Of a DNA stretch of 64,000 nucleotides, positions 44,520 through 56,637 are shown one piece after another. The notes below the pieces were generated by a model that saw only the letters and a program-made list of their open reading frames with translations, did not search any database and was not told the DNA's origin. The first letter of the stretch is position 1. Every line of letters starts with the position of its first letter. Made by a program: the position numbers and the translations under genes. The stretch is from Lumbricus rubellus (taxonomy: Eukaryota > Annelida > Clitellata > Crassiclitellata > Lumbricidae). The stretch spans positions 32,374,992 through 32,438,991 of the forward strand of contig OX243825.1 in NCBI GenBank assembly GCA_945859605.1, in the 5' to 3' direction.

Positions 44520-44740
44520 TTCTTAATAATTATGCTAAATAATGAGATGGAAATCGATAACTAAAACCTGCAGACAATCTTTCACTCGAATAAAAATCAC
44601 GTCAACTATCAACAATTTAAGAATTTCCCTCGTTAGGAATCAAAAATGGCTATGACGAGAGAAAAAACTCTGCGAGCAAGAAGCAGCTGTGAGATTCTTC
44701 TGTCCTCTAGCGATCAGTATATCATAATACAAATTAATGA
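44520..44740 (-). promoter_or_regulatory. Conserved ~200-bp block upstream of ZNF D
   Basis: Copy of the block described at 1119, carried here by the A/D duplication (AAAACCTGCAGACAATCTTT, AAAATGGCTATGACGAGAG, CCTCTAGCGATCAG). Confidence 0.3.
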
Positions 44741-45952
44741 AATAGTGGATAGTCCCATTATAAGCCCTATTTTCATGGGCGCGCGCAGGATTTTTGCGGA
44801 GGGGCAGTGTTTAATCTAGACGTCTCTGGGGGGGGAAAGTTCCCCCCCCAGGATTGACATTTCCCCCCCCAGAAAAATTTGACAAAATGATATTGGTTTT
44901 TAGTTACTATTTTCATCATTGTTTTATATGAAGTGTTATAATAATTATACCGTGATGTTATTTACTATTATATGATTATTATTTATTATTTACTATTATT
45001 ATATATGATACTATCATGTTGCAATTAGTATAACTTACTCTATATATTTGTATAAACACAATTTTTGCACAACTAAAAACAGATATGACATCCCCTCCAG
45101 AAAATTTGACAAAATGCTTATAGTTTTAGTTGCTGTTTACATCATCGTATTACATGAATTGTTATAATATACTGTAATATTATTTATTATTATATGGTCA
45201 ATGGTTATAATGTTATTATTTACTATTATAATAATATTATATGACACAATCCTGCTAAAATGAGAATAACTTACTGCTAATTTTTGTACAAATACTACTT
45301 TTGTACAACTGAATGGCTTCTCACCAGTGTTATCCTTCAAATTTTAAACTGTAGGCCTAAAATTTCAAAATGTTTGGTCCTATTATTTAAACACATAATA
45401 TGCGTTTAAATATGTGTTTATATTATATAGTAAAACCTAAAAACAACATTACCGCACATGGCTTCTTGAATTTGGCACCGGTAGTTTATTAGTTCTTGGT
45501 TGGTTTGTGTACCATTAAATATGATTTCAGAAAGTATGTCCTGGTCAGCAATTCAGGACCATCTTGGGAAACAGGGTTAAACTGATATAGTGCTAAAAAG
45601 TCAGCTTATATAGGCTACTATTATATTCATGTCTGCATTAAATTTTATTCATTAGAATAACTCAGCAACAGGAGAACTGAGCTGCTGAACTCGATACATA
45701 AAGATATTTTTATTGTAATTATAATCATATATTATATTAGATCCTAAAACACTTTGTTATCAGTACTGAATAGTCTAATGGAGTTATTTTGCTAAAATGG
45801 CACCTTAAAAGAGGAGGCCTACCATTACAGTGTGGAAATAAGTTAACCCCCCCCCCCCAAATATTTGTTAAGTGTTGCTTATATTTATTGAAGTCCACTC
45901 TTATAAGCACTGAAAAGTGTGCAGGTAGCCTAGTTTGTTAAGATGACACCTT

Positions 45953-47625
45953 AAAATGCTACCATTGCAATGTAAAAATTCAAAAAGTTTCTAATGGGGC
46001 TCTGAAAAAGTACAGGTATTTTTGTTAAGATGGTACCTTAAAATGCTACCATTGCAATGTGAAAATTCAAAAAGTTTCTGATGGGGCTCTGAAAAAGTAC
46101 AGGTATTTTGTTAAGATGGTACCTTAACCCTCAAATTACCAGAATTGTTTTGATACACTGAGTACCAGTGGGGTCAAAAATGACCCCAACACAATTTTTT
46201 CAATAAATTCTTTGTTTTTTGTTTTTTTATTAATCGCCAAAAATCAAATAGTAGTAAAGCAATTGGAACATGTTTAGGCTGTTGAAATTAATTAAATTTT
46301 TCATAGTTATAGGTATGTTTTAGTGTTCAAAGTGTTCGAGTGTTCAATGTTGAAAACTAACATAGAAAATATACTGTGATTGCAGCTACAGTTTGCAGTT
46401 CATGCATGTATACTGGGCATGTTCTTTGCACACATTGCATGCACAGGCTGCACAGATTCTGGCCTTTTTATCATTTCCCCTTGGACAAATGGAACATCGT
46501 GCACGTTTCTTCGACAGGGCTGGAGGCGACATCTGGATCAGTCGTTGTACTGCATCAACATTGCTGTTCCCTTCCGAGCTGCAGGAGAAAAACTCGTCTT
46601 CTGTGCGTTGTCTGCGCATGCCACTCTTTTCTGTTCTTTCGAATAGTGTCCAGAACAGTCATTTGTTTCTCAGCCAGTTTTTGAGCAAGTCTGAAACTTG
46701 TGAAGAAGTTTTCTGTGGTGACATGTCGTCCAGAACCAGCCATATTTCGTGTTGGGTCGAGCACAACAGGGTCTCCTTGGTTCCGTTCCATTTCCTGGCC
46801 TATGCTGTATACAAATTAGTATCTAATACAGATTTTCTTCAGATAATACTATAGAAAGGAGTTATAAATTATAATTATGAATTATTTTTAAAAATACCAT
46901 TGAAAGTATTCAAAAAAGCTATTGGGGTCAAAAATGACCCCACTGGTACTCAATGCTATAAAAGATTGCCAGCGCCCTCTGGTGATAAAAAATGGAAATA
47001 CTAATTGATACTTCGATAGAGACTAGGTACATCTTGAAAGTCACAAATTTTGAATGAATTTGCACGAACCGATTTTGCGTAGTGTACAGTCAAAGTTGGC
47101 TTGGGGTCATTTTTGACCCCACTGGTAGTCGCAGGGTTAAAATGCTACCATTGCAATGTGAAAATTCAAAAAGTTTCTGATGGGGCTCTGAAAAAGTACA
47201 GGTATTTTGTTAAGATGGTACCTTAAAATGCTACCATTGCAATGTGAAAGTTCAAAAAGTTTCTGATGGGGCTCTGAAAAAGTACAGGTATTTTGTTAAG
47301 ATGGTACCTTAAAATGCTACCATTGCAATGTGAAAATTCAAAAAGTTTCTGATGTGGCTCTGAAAAAGTACAGGTATTTTGTTAAGATGGTACCTTAAAA
47401 TGCTACCATTGCAATGTGAAAATTCTAAAAGTTTCTGATGTGGCTCTGAAAAAGTACAGGTATTTTGTTAAGATGGTACCTTAAAATGCTACCATTGCAA
47501 TGTGAAAATTCAAAAAGTTTCTGATGGGGCTCTGAAAAAGTACAGGTATTTTGTTAAGATGGTACCTTAAAATGCTACCATTGCAATGTGAAAATTCAAA
47601 AAGTTTCTGATGGGGAGGGGGCACA
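45953..47625. repeat. 86-bp tandem satellite, at least eight units
   Basis: Units start AAAATGCTACCATTGCAATG at 45953, 46039, (46125 interrupted), 47139, 47225, 47311, 47397, 47483 and 47569, exactly 86 bp apart. They are almost identical, so amplification or homogenisation is recent. Confidence 0.95.
46128..47136 (-). mobile_element. piggyBac transposon remnant
   Basis: TTAA flanks (46124-46127 and 47137-47140) and CCCT...AGGG ends are diagnostic of piggyBac. The insertion splits one satellite unit (GGTACCTTAAAATGCTACC when whole). The minus strand has transposase pieces: GSGRHVTTENFFTSFRLAQK and TIRKNRKEW from the catalytic domain, then the C-terminal cysteine-rich zinc domain (CSIC, CAAC, CKEH, CMNC). 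GGGGTCAAAAATGACCCC recurs near both ends. The N-terminal two thirds of the transposase is missing, so it is inactive. Confidence 0.9.
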
Positions 47626-47769
47626 TCCCCCTCCCCATACCCCTCCCCCTGCGGGTCTCGGCGCTACGCGCCTCACGAGCGTCCTTCGGACGCTCGATTG
47701 TCTCCCCCCCCCAGAAACCTGAATTCCCCCCCAGCGGGTGGGGACTAGATTAAACACTGGCGGAGGGGT

Positions 47770-48175
47770 CAGTCATGACTCATGACTGGGGAAGTTAAGA
47801 TATAAAATGTCATTAAAAACTAAGCAGCTTACACAATTGCATTGCCTCAGTTTAAAACGTAGGCCTAATCTGAGTCTATAAGCGTTATTTTCATCAATTT
47901 GGCTTCCTTCTAAGAGACTAAGAGACGTTCATTTCGTCTTTCTGTTTTTTGCATTGAGGGTTTCTTTCATCAATCGGTTTTCGCTTTATAAGGAGTTCTT
48001 TTCATCAATCCAGCTTTTCTTCCAGCGGCAAAAACCACCGACTAAAAAATTCTCAATGAACATTTTGTCGCGTACGAGTTATCCGTAGACCAGTCTGTTG
48101 TCGTAGACGAATTGACTGGAGACCACTTGTCGTTAGAAGAGTTGTCTGTAAACCAGTTGTCGTGGGCCCCTGTTC
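47770..48175. mobile_element. Decayed FB remnant
   Basis: Inner cores (ATCAATCCAGCTTTTCTTCC) and a right outer domain (GTTGTCGTAGACGAATTG, ending GTTGTCGTGGGCCC) are recognisable. The left domain is lost. Confidence 0.55.
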
Positions 48176-49367
48176 TTTGATCCAGCACCTAGCCCATTTC
48201 TACTAGAAGCCATTAATAATTAATTAAACCCTAAATATTGAAAGCATCTATAATTATCACTAGATTTACAGTTGTATCTGAACAAAATTTCACACATTTT
48301 ATTAAATAGGCCTAGCTACTACAGAGTCACAAAATTGTTTCAACAAAACACTGCAATCTAGCAAACTACGATGTTGAGCAACTTCAGGTCAATGAATATC
48401 TAATGTCCGTTCGAAGTGGGATAACCATTACAGATGAGATTAAAACCTAACAGTTTAAATCCACATCACGAGGTGAGGCATCAAGTGGCTCAGCATATCT
48501 GGTAACACAATGCCAAGTTATAGATTTGAGTTGGTGCCGAAGTTGTGGCGAAAAAAAATGAACATATAAAATTAAAAAATCCTCATTTTCAGTATTTTGG
48601 CCTCTATTAGCCGTGACTTATAATACCTACAATTGGTAGCACGGTCAATGTCTTAATAATGCATTCTAAAGAAACTGCAATCCAATATTACAAATAGCAA
48701 AATATATTCAAACTGATATATTACTAAAGTGATTTGCATTTCAATTAATGATGGCTCCACTTTATCTAAACAAATTTAATAGCTGTGTAGCAGAAACATA
48801 GACATCAGCATTGAATAAGATGATTCAATGTCATATAGACTATGTTGAAGAACCTAACAATTTATATAAAATAGCAGTGGACCAAGATAGGGAATTGTTC
48901 CTCTGTTATTCGAAAGAGCTAAATTATTGAGAGTATGTTCTCTCTCGAATGTTCTTTTTTATGATATTACCATGTCACTCTCTTCTATGATTCGTTTCTG
49001 CATAACCCAGTCATCTGCAACGCTTGCCAAACACGACATTCTTCCTGGACTGATTATGACATTTCATATTTCAACAGTTTTCTTCAATGACGTTTTTCAC
49101 AGAAGTCAGACCACTGAAGTTAGGCATGCTGGATGTATAATTGTATACGATTGAGAAAACTGTAAAATTGTGTTCACCAATGTTCTCCACTCACGAACCG
49201 AATAAGGAAGTTCCTTCTCAAACAACTGAATTGTATCATGCTCCACATGAACTCTCACCAATGTTTTGAATTTTTCTTTGCTACACTTTTCTTTCAATGA
49301 TATTCTCATGATCGCTGTATGAAATTCACGTCTGCATGCAGTAATTATTCGTAGGGTAGTCCTGGGC
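48176..49367. other. 3' flank of ZNF E
   Basis: 48650-48930 is a diverged copy of 8290-8639. 49310-49360 matches the 3' flank of other ZNF genes (CACGTCTGCATGCAGTAATT). No gene is supported. Confidence 0.5.
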
Positions 49368-49844
49368 GGTGTCACGACAACTCGTCCACCGACAACTCGT
49401 CCAACGACAACTCGTCCACGGACAACTGGTTCACCTACAACTGGTTCACCGAAACAGAAGTCGGATTATTGAGAAAACGTTTGAGAAATAGAAGCTGGAT
49501 GAAAGTTCTTTATTTACGAAATAGGAGCTGGATTTATGAGAAAAAAAGTCTAATGGTTTTCTTTCTTAAATGGAAGCTGAATTGATGATTTTCATCATGT
49601 GTCTCAACATGCATCCAGCTTCTATTTAAGATAGAAAAAAAACTTGATCCATCTTCCATTTCTTAAGTGGTTTTTCATAAATCCAGCTTCTATTTCACCT
49701 GTAAAACTTTCATCCAGCTTCTAGTTTCCAAGGGTTTTCTCAATAATCCGGCTTCTATTTCAGTGGACGAGTTCTCGGTGGACGAGTTGTCCGTGAACCA
49801 GTTGTCGTTGAACCAGTTGTCTGTGAACCAGTTGTCGTGGAACC
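49368..49844. mobile_element. FB foldback element, copy 10
   Basis: Ends are GGTGTCACGAC and GTCGTGGAACC. Flanks GTCCTGGGC (49359-49367) and ATCCTGGGC (49845-49853) match at 8 of 9. It is in the conserved ZNF 3' flank, but at a different spot from the FB copy beside ZNF A. Confidence 0.85.
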
Positions 49845-49910
49845 ATCCTGGGCATACACGTACTCATTACAATAGTAATATTTACATGCGCCACAGTATT
49901 TCCATATATA

Positions 49911-49980
49911 AAGGCGCCCTTGTAGCAGCATGGCCGCGTTACGGCGCCATAGAAATTGTCATTATTATCATTATTATTAT
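49911..49980 (+). mobile_element. Truncated SINE 3' end
   Basis: GGCGCCCTTGTAGCAGCATG to ATAGAAATTGTCATTATTAT, the 3' end of the repeat at 33560-33775 with a TTA tail, inserted in the ZNF 3' flank. Confidence 0.7.
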
Positions 49981-50033
49981 AAAATCCATATTAAGAAGTG
50001 TCAATGTTCATTAGCATGTACCATTGTCTCTGC

Positions 50034-52331
50034 TTAAGGAAAGTAGTCTAAAAGCCGTAATTCAAAGATTTCCACAAAACTGTTTCCAGGCGGATTTTCG
50101 AAGTGATGATTGCAATGTTCAATTAATTTCTCTTGAGTATCAAACATTTCATCACACACTCCACAACCATTGGTTCTTGAAGTGAAATATTTAACATCAG
50201 CAGTAAATATCGAATGATCAGCGTCCATTCTATTGTACTCTGGACTGGGTTTCTTGCCCTGTGTAGAAAAAACCACTTGATTCGATTCCATTGCCAACAA
50301 CTCTAATCCATCATCATCATATCTCTTGGTCTTGTCCAACAACTTGCATTCAGGTAATTCCTCCTTGAATAATGTTTCTTCCCTGTGAATTTTTACTTGG
50401 GTGCTTCGACAAATATTCTCATGAAAAATCTCACGTTTTCTTGCCGATCCTCCGCTGTGAGTATTCATGTGTTTTCTGAGATTGCCATTTCGTGCAAATG
50501 ATCTTTCACATAATTTGCATTTGTATGGCTTTATTCCTGTGTGTATTCTTTTGTGAATTTCCATTTGTTCCTTAAGAGAAAATGTTTTGTGACAAACATT
50601 ACAAAGGTATGGTTTCTCTCCAGTGTGCGTTCTTCTGTGACGATTTAGATGATTTTTTTGAGCAAATGCTTTGTCACAAATATCGCAAATGTAAGGCTTC
50701 TCTCCTGAGTGAGTTCTCATATGGACATTCAGACTGTGACCATGTGAATATGCTTTGTCACATGTATTGCACTTGTAAGGCTTTTCTCCAGTGTGACATC
50801 TTGTGTGAATATCCAGTTCAGAGGGTTTTCTGAATGATTTCTCGCATAAGCTGCACTTGAATGGTTTATCTCCACTGTGAATAATTTCATGCATTCGCAG
50901 GCTACCGCTATCCACAAATGCTTTGTTGCACATGCTGCACTTGTAAGGTTTTTCTCCAGTGTGGGTTCTTGTATGGACTTTCAGACCACTCCCTTGTGCA
51001 AATGATTTGTCACAAAAGTTACATTTGTAAGGTTTTTCTCCAGTGTGGGTCATTTTATGGTATCGCAGGTTACTGTCATGAGCAAATGCTTTGTTGCACA
51101 TGCTGCACTTGTATGGTCTTTCCCCAGCGTGGGTTGTTTTATGGACTTGCAGACCACTCGCTCGTGCAAATGATTTGTCGCATACATTACATTTGTAAGG
51201 TTTTTCTCCAGTGTGGGTACTTTCATGGCGTCGTAGGTTACTGGGAAAAACAAATGATATGTTACACAAATTGCATTTATATGGTTTTTCTCCTCCAGTG
51301 TGCGTTCTTTTATGATGTTTCAGACCACTCTCAGATGCATATACTTTGTTGCACACATTGCATTTGTAAGGTTTTTCTCCAGTGTGGGTTATTGCATGAA
51401 TTTTTAATTGCTGCTGATAAAAATATGCCTTGTGACATAAATTGCAAGAGTATGGTTTCTCTCCAGTGTGGATCCTTTTGTGAACGTTGAGATGACATAG
51501 TTGCAAAAATGCCTTGTCACATATGATGCAAATGAATGGTTTCTCACCAGTATGAGATCTTGTATGTCTAACTAGACATCCTTTGCTTACAAACGCTTTG
51601 TGACATATATTGCAAATGAATGGTTTTCTCTCCGGTATTAGTTTTTGTATGGCTTCTGAGGTGACCTTTTCTGGGAATTTTTTGTGGCTTAAATTACACG
51701 TGTTTGGCTTTTCCACAGTGTGAGTTCTTGTGTGAATATTCAATTCATTCCTATGAATAAAGGTATTGTGACACAAATTACAAGAGTGTGGTTTCTCTCC
51801 AGTGTGGATCTTTCTGTGATGAGCCAAATTAGCTTTTTGCGAAAATCTTTTGTCACATATATTGCACAAGTATGGTTTCTCACCAGTATGGATCCTACTG
51901 TGAATAGCCAGATCAGATCTTTGAGAAAATGCTTTGCCACATATATTGCACAAGTATGGTTTCTCACCAGTATGGGTCCTACTGTGAATAACCAGATTAG
52001 ATCTTTGAGAAAATGCTTTGCCACATAGATTGCAAATGTAAGGTTTCTCTCCGGTATGAGTTCTAGCATGGACATTCAGCGAACTTTTATCAGCAAATGT
52101 TTTACTACATGCATTGCAAGCATATGGTTTCTTGCCAGTGTGGATTCTTCTGTGGCTATACAAACCATTTCTATGTGTAAATGTTTTACTACATAAATTG
52201 CACTTGTAGCGTCTTTCTCCAGCATGTATTCTGATGTGCTCTCTGAGATAAGAACTGTCTGAAAAGGCTTTCCCACATAAATTGCACTGATGTGGTTTTT
52301 CTCCAGCATGTATTCTTTTAGGAGTATTCAT
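50034..52331 (-). CDS. ZNF E: C2H2 zinc-finger protein, 22 fingers
   Basis: The 765-residue protein begins at the ATG shared by paralogues ([15 protein letters not shown]) and has 22 tandem finger modules to about residue 630. Module 8 (CNLSHKKF, no histidine pair) has lost its ligands, splitting the array. Some linkers have an extra Gly (TGGEKP). The tail has [15 protein letters not shown], the divergent finger CGVC with EHCNHH, and the end [11 protein letters not shown] nuclear DNA-binding role is expected from the family; the target is unknown. Upstream on the minus strand TTTCATCAG/ATATCAG is a probable acceptor (about 52500). An in-frame TAA lies two codons before the ATG, supporting this start. 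Confidence 0.9.
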   Translation of the reverse strand: MNTPKRIHAGEKPHQCNLCGKAFSDSSYLREHIRIHAGERRYKCNLCSKTFTHRNGLYSHRRIHTGKKPYACNACSKTFADKSSLNVHARTHTGEKPYICNLCGKAFSQRSNLVIHSRTHTGEKPYLCNICGKAFSQRSDLAIHSRIHTGEKPYLCNICDKRFSQKANLAHHRKIHTGEKPHSCNLCHNTFIHRNELNIHTRTHTVEKPNTCNLSHKKFPEKVTSEAIQKLIPERKPFICNICHKAFVSKGCLVRHTRSHTGEKPFICIICDKAFLQLCHLNVHKRIHTGEKPYSCNLCHKAYFYQQQLKIHAITHTGEKPYKCNVCNKVYASESGLKHHKRTHTGGEKPYKCNLCNISFVFPSNLRRHESTHTGEKPYKCNVCDKSFARASGLQVHKTTHAGERPYKCSMCNKAFAHDSNLRYHKMTHTGEKPYKCNFCDKSFAQGSGLKVHTRTHTGEKPYKCSMCNKAFVDSGSLRMHEIIHSGDKPFKCSLCEKSFRKPSELDIHTRCHTGEKPYKCNTCDKAYSHGHSLNVHMRTHSGEKPYICDICDKAFAQKNHLNRHRRTHTGEKPYLCNVCHKTFSLKEQMEIHKRIHTGIKPYKCKLCERSFARNGNLRKHMNTHSGGSARKREIFHENICRSTQVKIHREETLFKEELPECKLLDKTKRYDDDGLELLAMESNQVVFSTQGKKPSPEYNRMDADHSIFTADVKYFTSRTNGCGVCDEMFDTQEKLIEHCNHHFENPPGNSFVEIFELRLLDYFP

Positions 52332-52509
52332 TGTTTATTTGGTTTCACTTATATTGCATCGAAAACAACAGCATATATGTCCAGCATGAGTCCTTGCGTG
52401 TATTCTGGAGTCACAACAATCTCCAAATGTTTCTTCACAAAGTTCACCTTGAAATAGGCCTAGTGTTTCATAATGGTAATGTCACTTGCAACTGATATCT
52501 GATGAAATT

Positions 52510-53014
52510 AAATAAAATCAAATTTATATTATACATTCACAAAGCACAGTTTATAATTTGAGTAAATCTATATAAATAAAATAATAACTGATTTTGTACA
52601 AAAATCAAGAATCTCGGAAACCTCTTGACCGATTGCTTTGAAAATTTTAACAAAACTTTTCATTCCAATACGATCAGGTTTGTATATGCTTTTTAAAAAA
52701 GTGCAGTGTTTTCGACAAATATTATCGGGGTACAGACATTTCCCCCTGGACAAACCCCTCCGGACAATTCCCACCCGGGGTAGGACAAACCCCCTGGTAG
52801 AACATATTGCGTATAAGTTTTATACTATAAACCGGCGGCCCTAAGTACGCAAGTTGGATTGATGAAAAGAATTCTCGCTAAATAGAAGCCGGATTGACAC
52901 AAACTAAATTTTACTTAAATGGAAGCTGGATTAATGAAAATTTTCTTGCTTAAATTGGAGCTGAATTGATGAAAATGTTCATGCTTAAATTGGAGCTGTA
53001 TTGATGAAAATGTT
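52510..53014. other. Intergenic with FB-type cores
   Basis: No gene is supported. 52735-52800 has C-rich GGACAAACCCC repeats that are mirrored in inverse form at 53785-53880. 52850-53014 is an array of GAAGCTGGATT/GGAGCTGTATT cores spaced about 35 bp. Confidence 0.45.
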
Positions 53015-53430
53015 GGTAATCCTTCACATTAGCGTCCGAAATTATTTCAATGGTTTCAATGGTAGCATCCAATAATATATATAGTACTTCGTGTTTAATT
53101 GATGGTTTCACTTTAGCGTCCGAAATTATTAATGTCAATCACCTCATTCAATATTTGCTATTTAGATAACCATTATTTTTATGAATCCTGCTTCAATTTA
53201 AGCAACAACATTTTCATCAAACCATCTCCGACTTAAGCAAGAAAATTTGCATCAATCCAACTCCAACTAGGCATAAATATTTTCATATAGGCTAATCCAG
53301 CATCCATTTAAGTAATTTTCTGCACATAAGTAAACGTGTTATTTTGAAACGACGAGACGCTGAAAATGCTGAGTATATAATATTGGATTCTACCTTGAAA
53401 TGATTTCGGACGCTAAAGGGAAGGATTACC
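53015..53430. mobile_element. Inverted-repeat element, family 2, copy 2
   Basis: Ends GGTAATCCTTC and TTAGCGTCCGAAAT are inverted on the other side. AAAATGTT flanks both sides (53007-53014 and 53431-53438), a perfect 8-bp duplication. The neighbouring repeat TTGATGAAAATGTTCATGCTT at about 52970 shows the empty target. The interior has FB-like cores. Confidence 0.8.
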
Positions 53431-53439
53431 AAAATGTTC

Positions 53440-54394
53440 ATGCTTAAATTAGAGCTGGATTGATGAAACTATTCTTGCCTAAATTGGAGTTGGATAGACA
53501 AAAATAATTGTTATTTAAATAGAAGTTGGATGAAATTATCGATTTTTTGCCTAAATGGAAGCGGATTGATGACAAGGATTCATGCTGTGCTAGATTACAC
53601 CAACAGGTATTAGCTTCATATCTGAGTGAATGAATGACACTAACAAGTTATAAGTTCACTCCTGAATGACAATGACAGGTGTTTACCCGTGTAACACTAA
53701 CTAGTTTGACACATCACCGCAAACTGGATAATTACCCTAAGTTTGAGCAAATGATACCTACAGAAATAGGCTATTTGCACAGCAAAGGGGGAAATTGCCC
53801 GGGGGTTATTGTCCTAGGCCAAATAAGTTGGGGAATTGTCCAAGGGGGTTTGTTCGGGGGGGTTTTGTCCGGGGGGGGGGTGAATGTCCTACACTCATTT
53901 TACCACATCTTTGCGTTCGATTCGATAAAGAATAAAACACATAGCTTAAATAAAACTATCCATGCTGAGCGTATTAAGTTCTTAATAAAAGTTTCGGTTC
54001 TTATTTTTATCCCACCACCAAAATGTATAAATTCGATGAAAAATATTTCCTGACAAAATAGAAGCGGGATTTCTCGCGTTAGGGTCGGTTAGGGCTCAGG
54101 TTAGGCGTCGTGAAGGTCGGTTAGGGTTCAGGTTAGGCGTCGTGAGGGTCGGTTAGGGTTAGTTTTAGGGTTAGTGCAGTCAATCTGCTGAAATTGAATC
54201 TGGATTGATGAACAATAATTTTCAAAAAAAATTTGATGAAAAATATTTGCTGACGAAATAGGGGTTTATCGAAAAAATATTTGCCAAGACAGACGCTGGA
54301 TCGATTAAAAGGATTCTCGGCATTCTGGAAGTTGGATTTATTAAAGATAACAGCGCTGCAGCGTTAGTTCTTGGTGTCTTGGTGGTCGGATAAA
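53440..54394. other. FB-type core array, G-rich stretch and telomere-like cassette
   Basis: 53440-53590 continues the core array. 53785-53880 is G-rich. 54060-54190 repeats the cassette GAAATAGAAGCGGGATTTCT plus GGTCGGTTAGGGTTAG seen at 661. A 124-codon frame at 53679 shows no recognisable domain, and I do not call it. Confidence 0.45.
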
Positions 54395-54844
54395 GGTAAA
54401 ATCCCATTTTAGCGTCGGTAATTATTTTCATGGCACCGACAACTCGTCCACCGAAATAGAAGCCGGATTAATGAGAAAACCCTTAAGAAATGGAAGATGG
54501 ATCAATTTTTTTTCTATCTGAAGTAGAAGTTGGATGCATGTTGAGACACATGATAAAAATCGTCAATTCAGCTTCTATTTAAGCAGGGAAACCATTAGAC
54601 TTTTTCATAAACCCAGCTTGTATTTCGTAAATAAAGAACTTTCATCCAGCTTCCATTTCTCAAGCGCTTTCTCATTAATCCGGCTTCTATTTTGGTGGAC
54701 CAATCATTATTGTCTGTGCTTATATTACGCAAAAAGAGGTTTTCGTCAGTACAGCATTTTTGTTGTTGCAGCCTCGCAGTTCAATCATTAGCATCTGTAT
54801 ATTGCCATGAAAATAATTACCGACGCTAAAATGGGATTTTACCC
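54395..54844. mobile_element. Inverted-repeat element, family 2, copy 3, carrying an FB piece
   Basis: Ends are GGTAAAATCCCATTTTAGCG and its inverse. Inside (54435-54705) is an FB fragment with one outer unit and cores around the centre CATGTTGAGACACATG. No clear target duplication. Confidence 0.65.
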
Positions 54845-55436
54845 GGGTTAAACCGTAGTTTAGGCTGTTTAATTATTTTCATTATCGATATCCCGTAGTT
54901 TAGGCTGTTTAATTAATAAACGCCTAAAATCATGAATGTAACGCGCCATAAAACGCGCTATTCCAATTTCTGAACATTCGCAACCGGAAGTAGCAATATA
55001 AACCGAAAACGCGAGAAGATGGAAGCTGGATTCACGAAAAAACGGTACTTTTTTATCCGACAACCAATTTCTTACATTCGATGACAAATGTTTAGTGACG
55101 AAATAGAAGCGGGATTTTACGCATGAGGGTCGGTTAGGGCTCAAGTTAGGCGTCGTGAGGGTCGGTTAGGTTTAGTTTTAGGGTTAGTGTAGTCATTCTG
55201 CTGAAAATGAAGCTGGATTGATGAAAAACGCTTGAGAAGTAGAAGCTGGATAAAGGCATTTTATACCTGAAATGGAAGCTGGATAAAGGCATATTTATAG
55301 TTGAAATGGAAGCTGGATTGAACCTGGCGATCCAGAAATTACTTGTATATCATTTATACACATGCAAATAATTTAACAGCCTCACTTTTTGGCCAAATAA
55401 TTAAACAGCCTAAACTACGGTTTAAGCTTTACCCGG
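54843..55436. mobile_element. Inverted-repeat element with GTAGTTTAGGCTGTTTAATT ends
   Basis: Ends with AAACCGTAGTTTAGGCTG and TTTAATTA are inverted at 55398-55436. The interior carries the third telomere-like cassette (about 55100-55200) and FB-type cores. 55436-55600 holds another decayed end (CCTAAACTCCGGTTTAA). Confidence 0.55.
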
Positions 55437-55599
55437 ATAAAAAGTAAAAACAAGTACCAAAGTTTCCTGTTTCCGACAGTGACATTCATTTGTATATAAA
55501 TTTAACGATCTCGGAAAATATTTTACTAAAATATCTAATTTAACAACCTAAACTCCGGTTTAACCCTAACTTGTATCCATCAACGCTAAATCCCGTGTA

Positions 55600-55800
55600 A
55601 TGGCGAATAATTTATTCCGCTAAAACCAAAGATTAGGATTCCGAATGCTTCGAATAAAACTCACGCCCAAAATCAACAATTTACAAATTTCCTTTGTTTG
55701 GAATCTAAAATGGCTACGACGAGAAAGAACCCTGAGAGTAGAACTCGGATCTGAGATTCTGCTGCCCTCTAACGACTATTATACCATGTTTAAAATACTG
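55600..55800 (-). promoter_or_regulatory. Conserved ~200-bp block upstream of ZNF E
   Basis: Copy of the block described at 1119 (TTCGAATAAAACTCACGCC, AAAATGGCTACGACGAGAAA, CCTCTAACGACTA). The putative donor CTGCAG/GTTTTA has decayed here. About 3.3 kb upstream of the ZNF E start. Confidence 0.3.
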
Positions 55801-55853
55801 AAATAATTTAAATAGTTTTAAGTCGTCTTTGCGTTGGTTTGACATAATTATTT

Positions 55854-56637
55854 TCGGTTCCAAGACAACTGATCCACCCACAACTCGTCCAACGACAACT
55901 CGTCCATTTTCTAGCCTACCTGGAAGCAGGATTATTGATTTTCATTCATGTACTTCAACTTGCATCCAGCTTCTGTTTCAGATCTATAAACACCTTGATC
56001 CAGCTTCCATTTTTAAAACCTTTTTCATCAATCCAGCTCCTATTTCACCTGTAAAATAATCTTCATCCAGCTTCTATTTCCCAAGCGTTCTGTTCATAAG
56101 TCCAGCTTATTTTTTACCTGTAAGAGAACCCTCATCACGAAAAATTGATTCATCGACAAAAATGGCCAACAACAAAATATTCCCTGACAATTTTTAGTCA
56201 ATGATTTTTGCAGCTGAAATAGAAGCTGGATTGACGAGAAAGCGTTTGAGAAATGGAAGCTGGATGAGGGTTCTTTTGCAGGTGAAATAGACGCTGGACT
56301 TATGGACAGAACGCTTAGGAAATAGAAGCTGGATGAAGGTTCTTTTACATGTGAAATACGAGCTGGATTGATGGAAACACGATTAAGAAATGGAAGGTGG
56401 ATCAAGATGTTTTTCGATCTGAAATAGAAGATGGATGCATGTTGAAGTACACGGATGAAAATAATAAATCCAGTTTCCAATTAGGTTAAAATATCCTAAA
56501 AGTATTTTCATAAATCCATCTTCTAATTCATAAATGAAGAACCATCATCCACCTTCCATTTCTCTTGAAACGCTTTCTCATTAATCCGGCTTCTATTTCG
56601 GTGGACGAGTTGTCATTGGACGAGTTGTCGTGGAACC
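55854..56637. mobile_element. Chimeric FB element at segmental duplication edge
   Basis: Starts GGTTCCAAGAC and ends GTCGTGGAACC. Right of about 56137 it matches the FB at 6546. Left of that it is a different FB copy. The flanks (ATTATTTTC and GCCTGGACG) do not match each other, as expected for a product of recombination between two FB elements. Confidence 0.7.

Larger units (their letters stand above)
44805..47759. mobile_element. Large non-autonomous DNA element carrying an 86-bp satellite
   Basis: Inverted ends CAGTGTTTAATCTAG are flanked on both sides by GCGGAGGGG (44796-44804 and 47760-47768), a perfect 9-bp target duplication. C/G-homopolymer blocks lie inside both ends. The body is AT-rich with a decayed finger-like phrase (NTGEKPFSC, minus strand near 45320), the satellite and a nested piggyBac remnant. 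No transposase of its own is visible. A hAT or Mutator-type origin is possible from the ends and duplication length. Confidence 0.75.

Noticed and set aside
53679..54053. 124-codon plus-strand frame
   Set aside because: Its central part is a G-run (poly-Gly) region related to the inverse C-rich sequence at 52735, and no domain is seen.
54060..54190. Chromosome end or interstitial telomere from a fusion
   Set aside because: Only a few imperfect TTAGGG units are present, and the same cassette occurs three times in the window within mobile elements.
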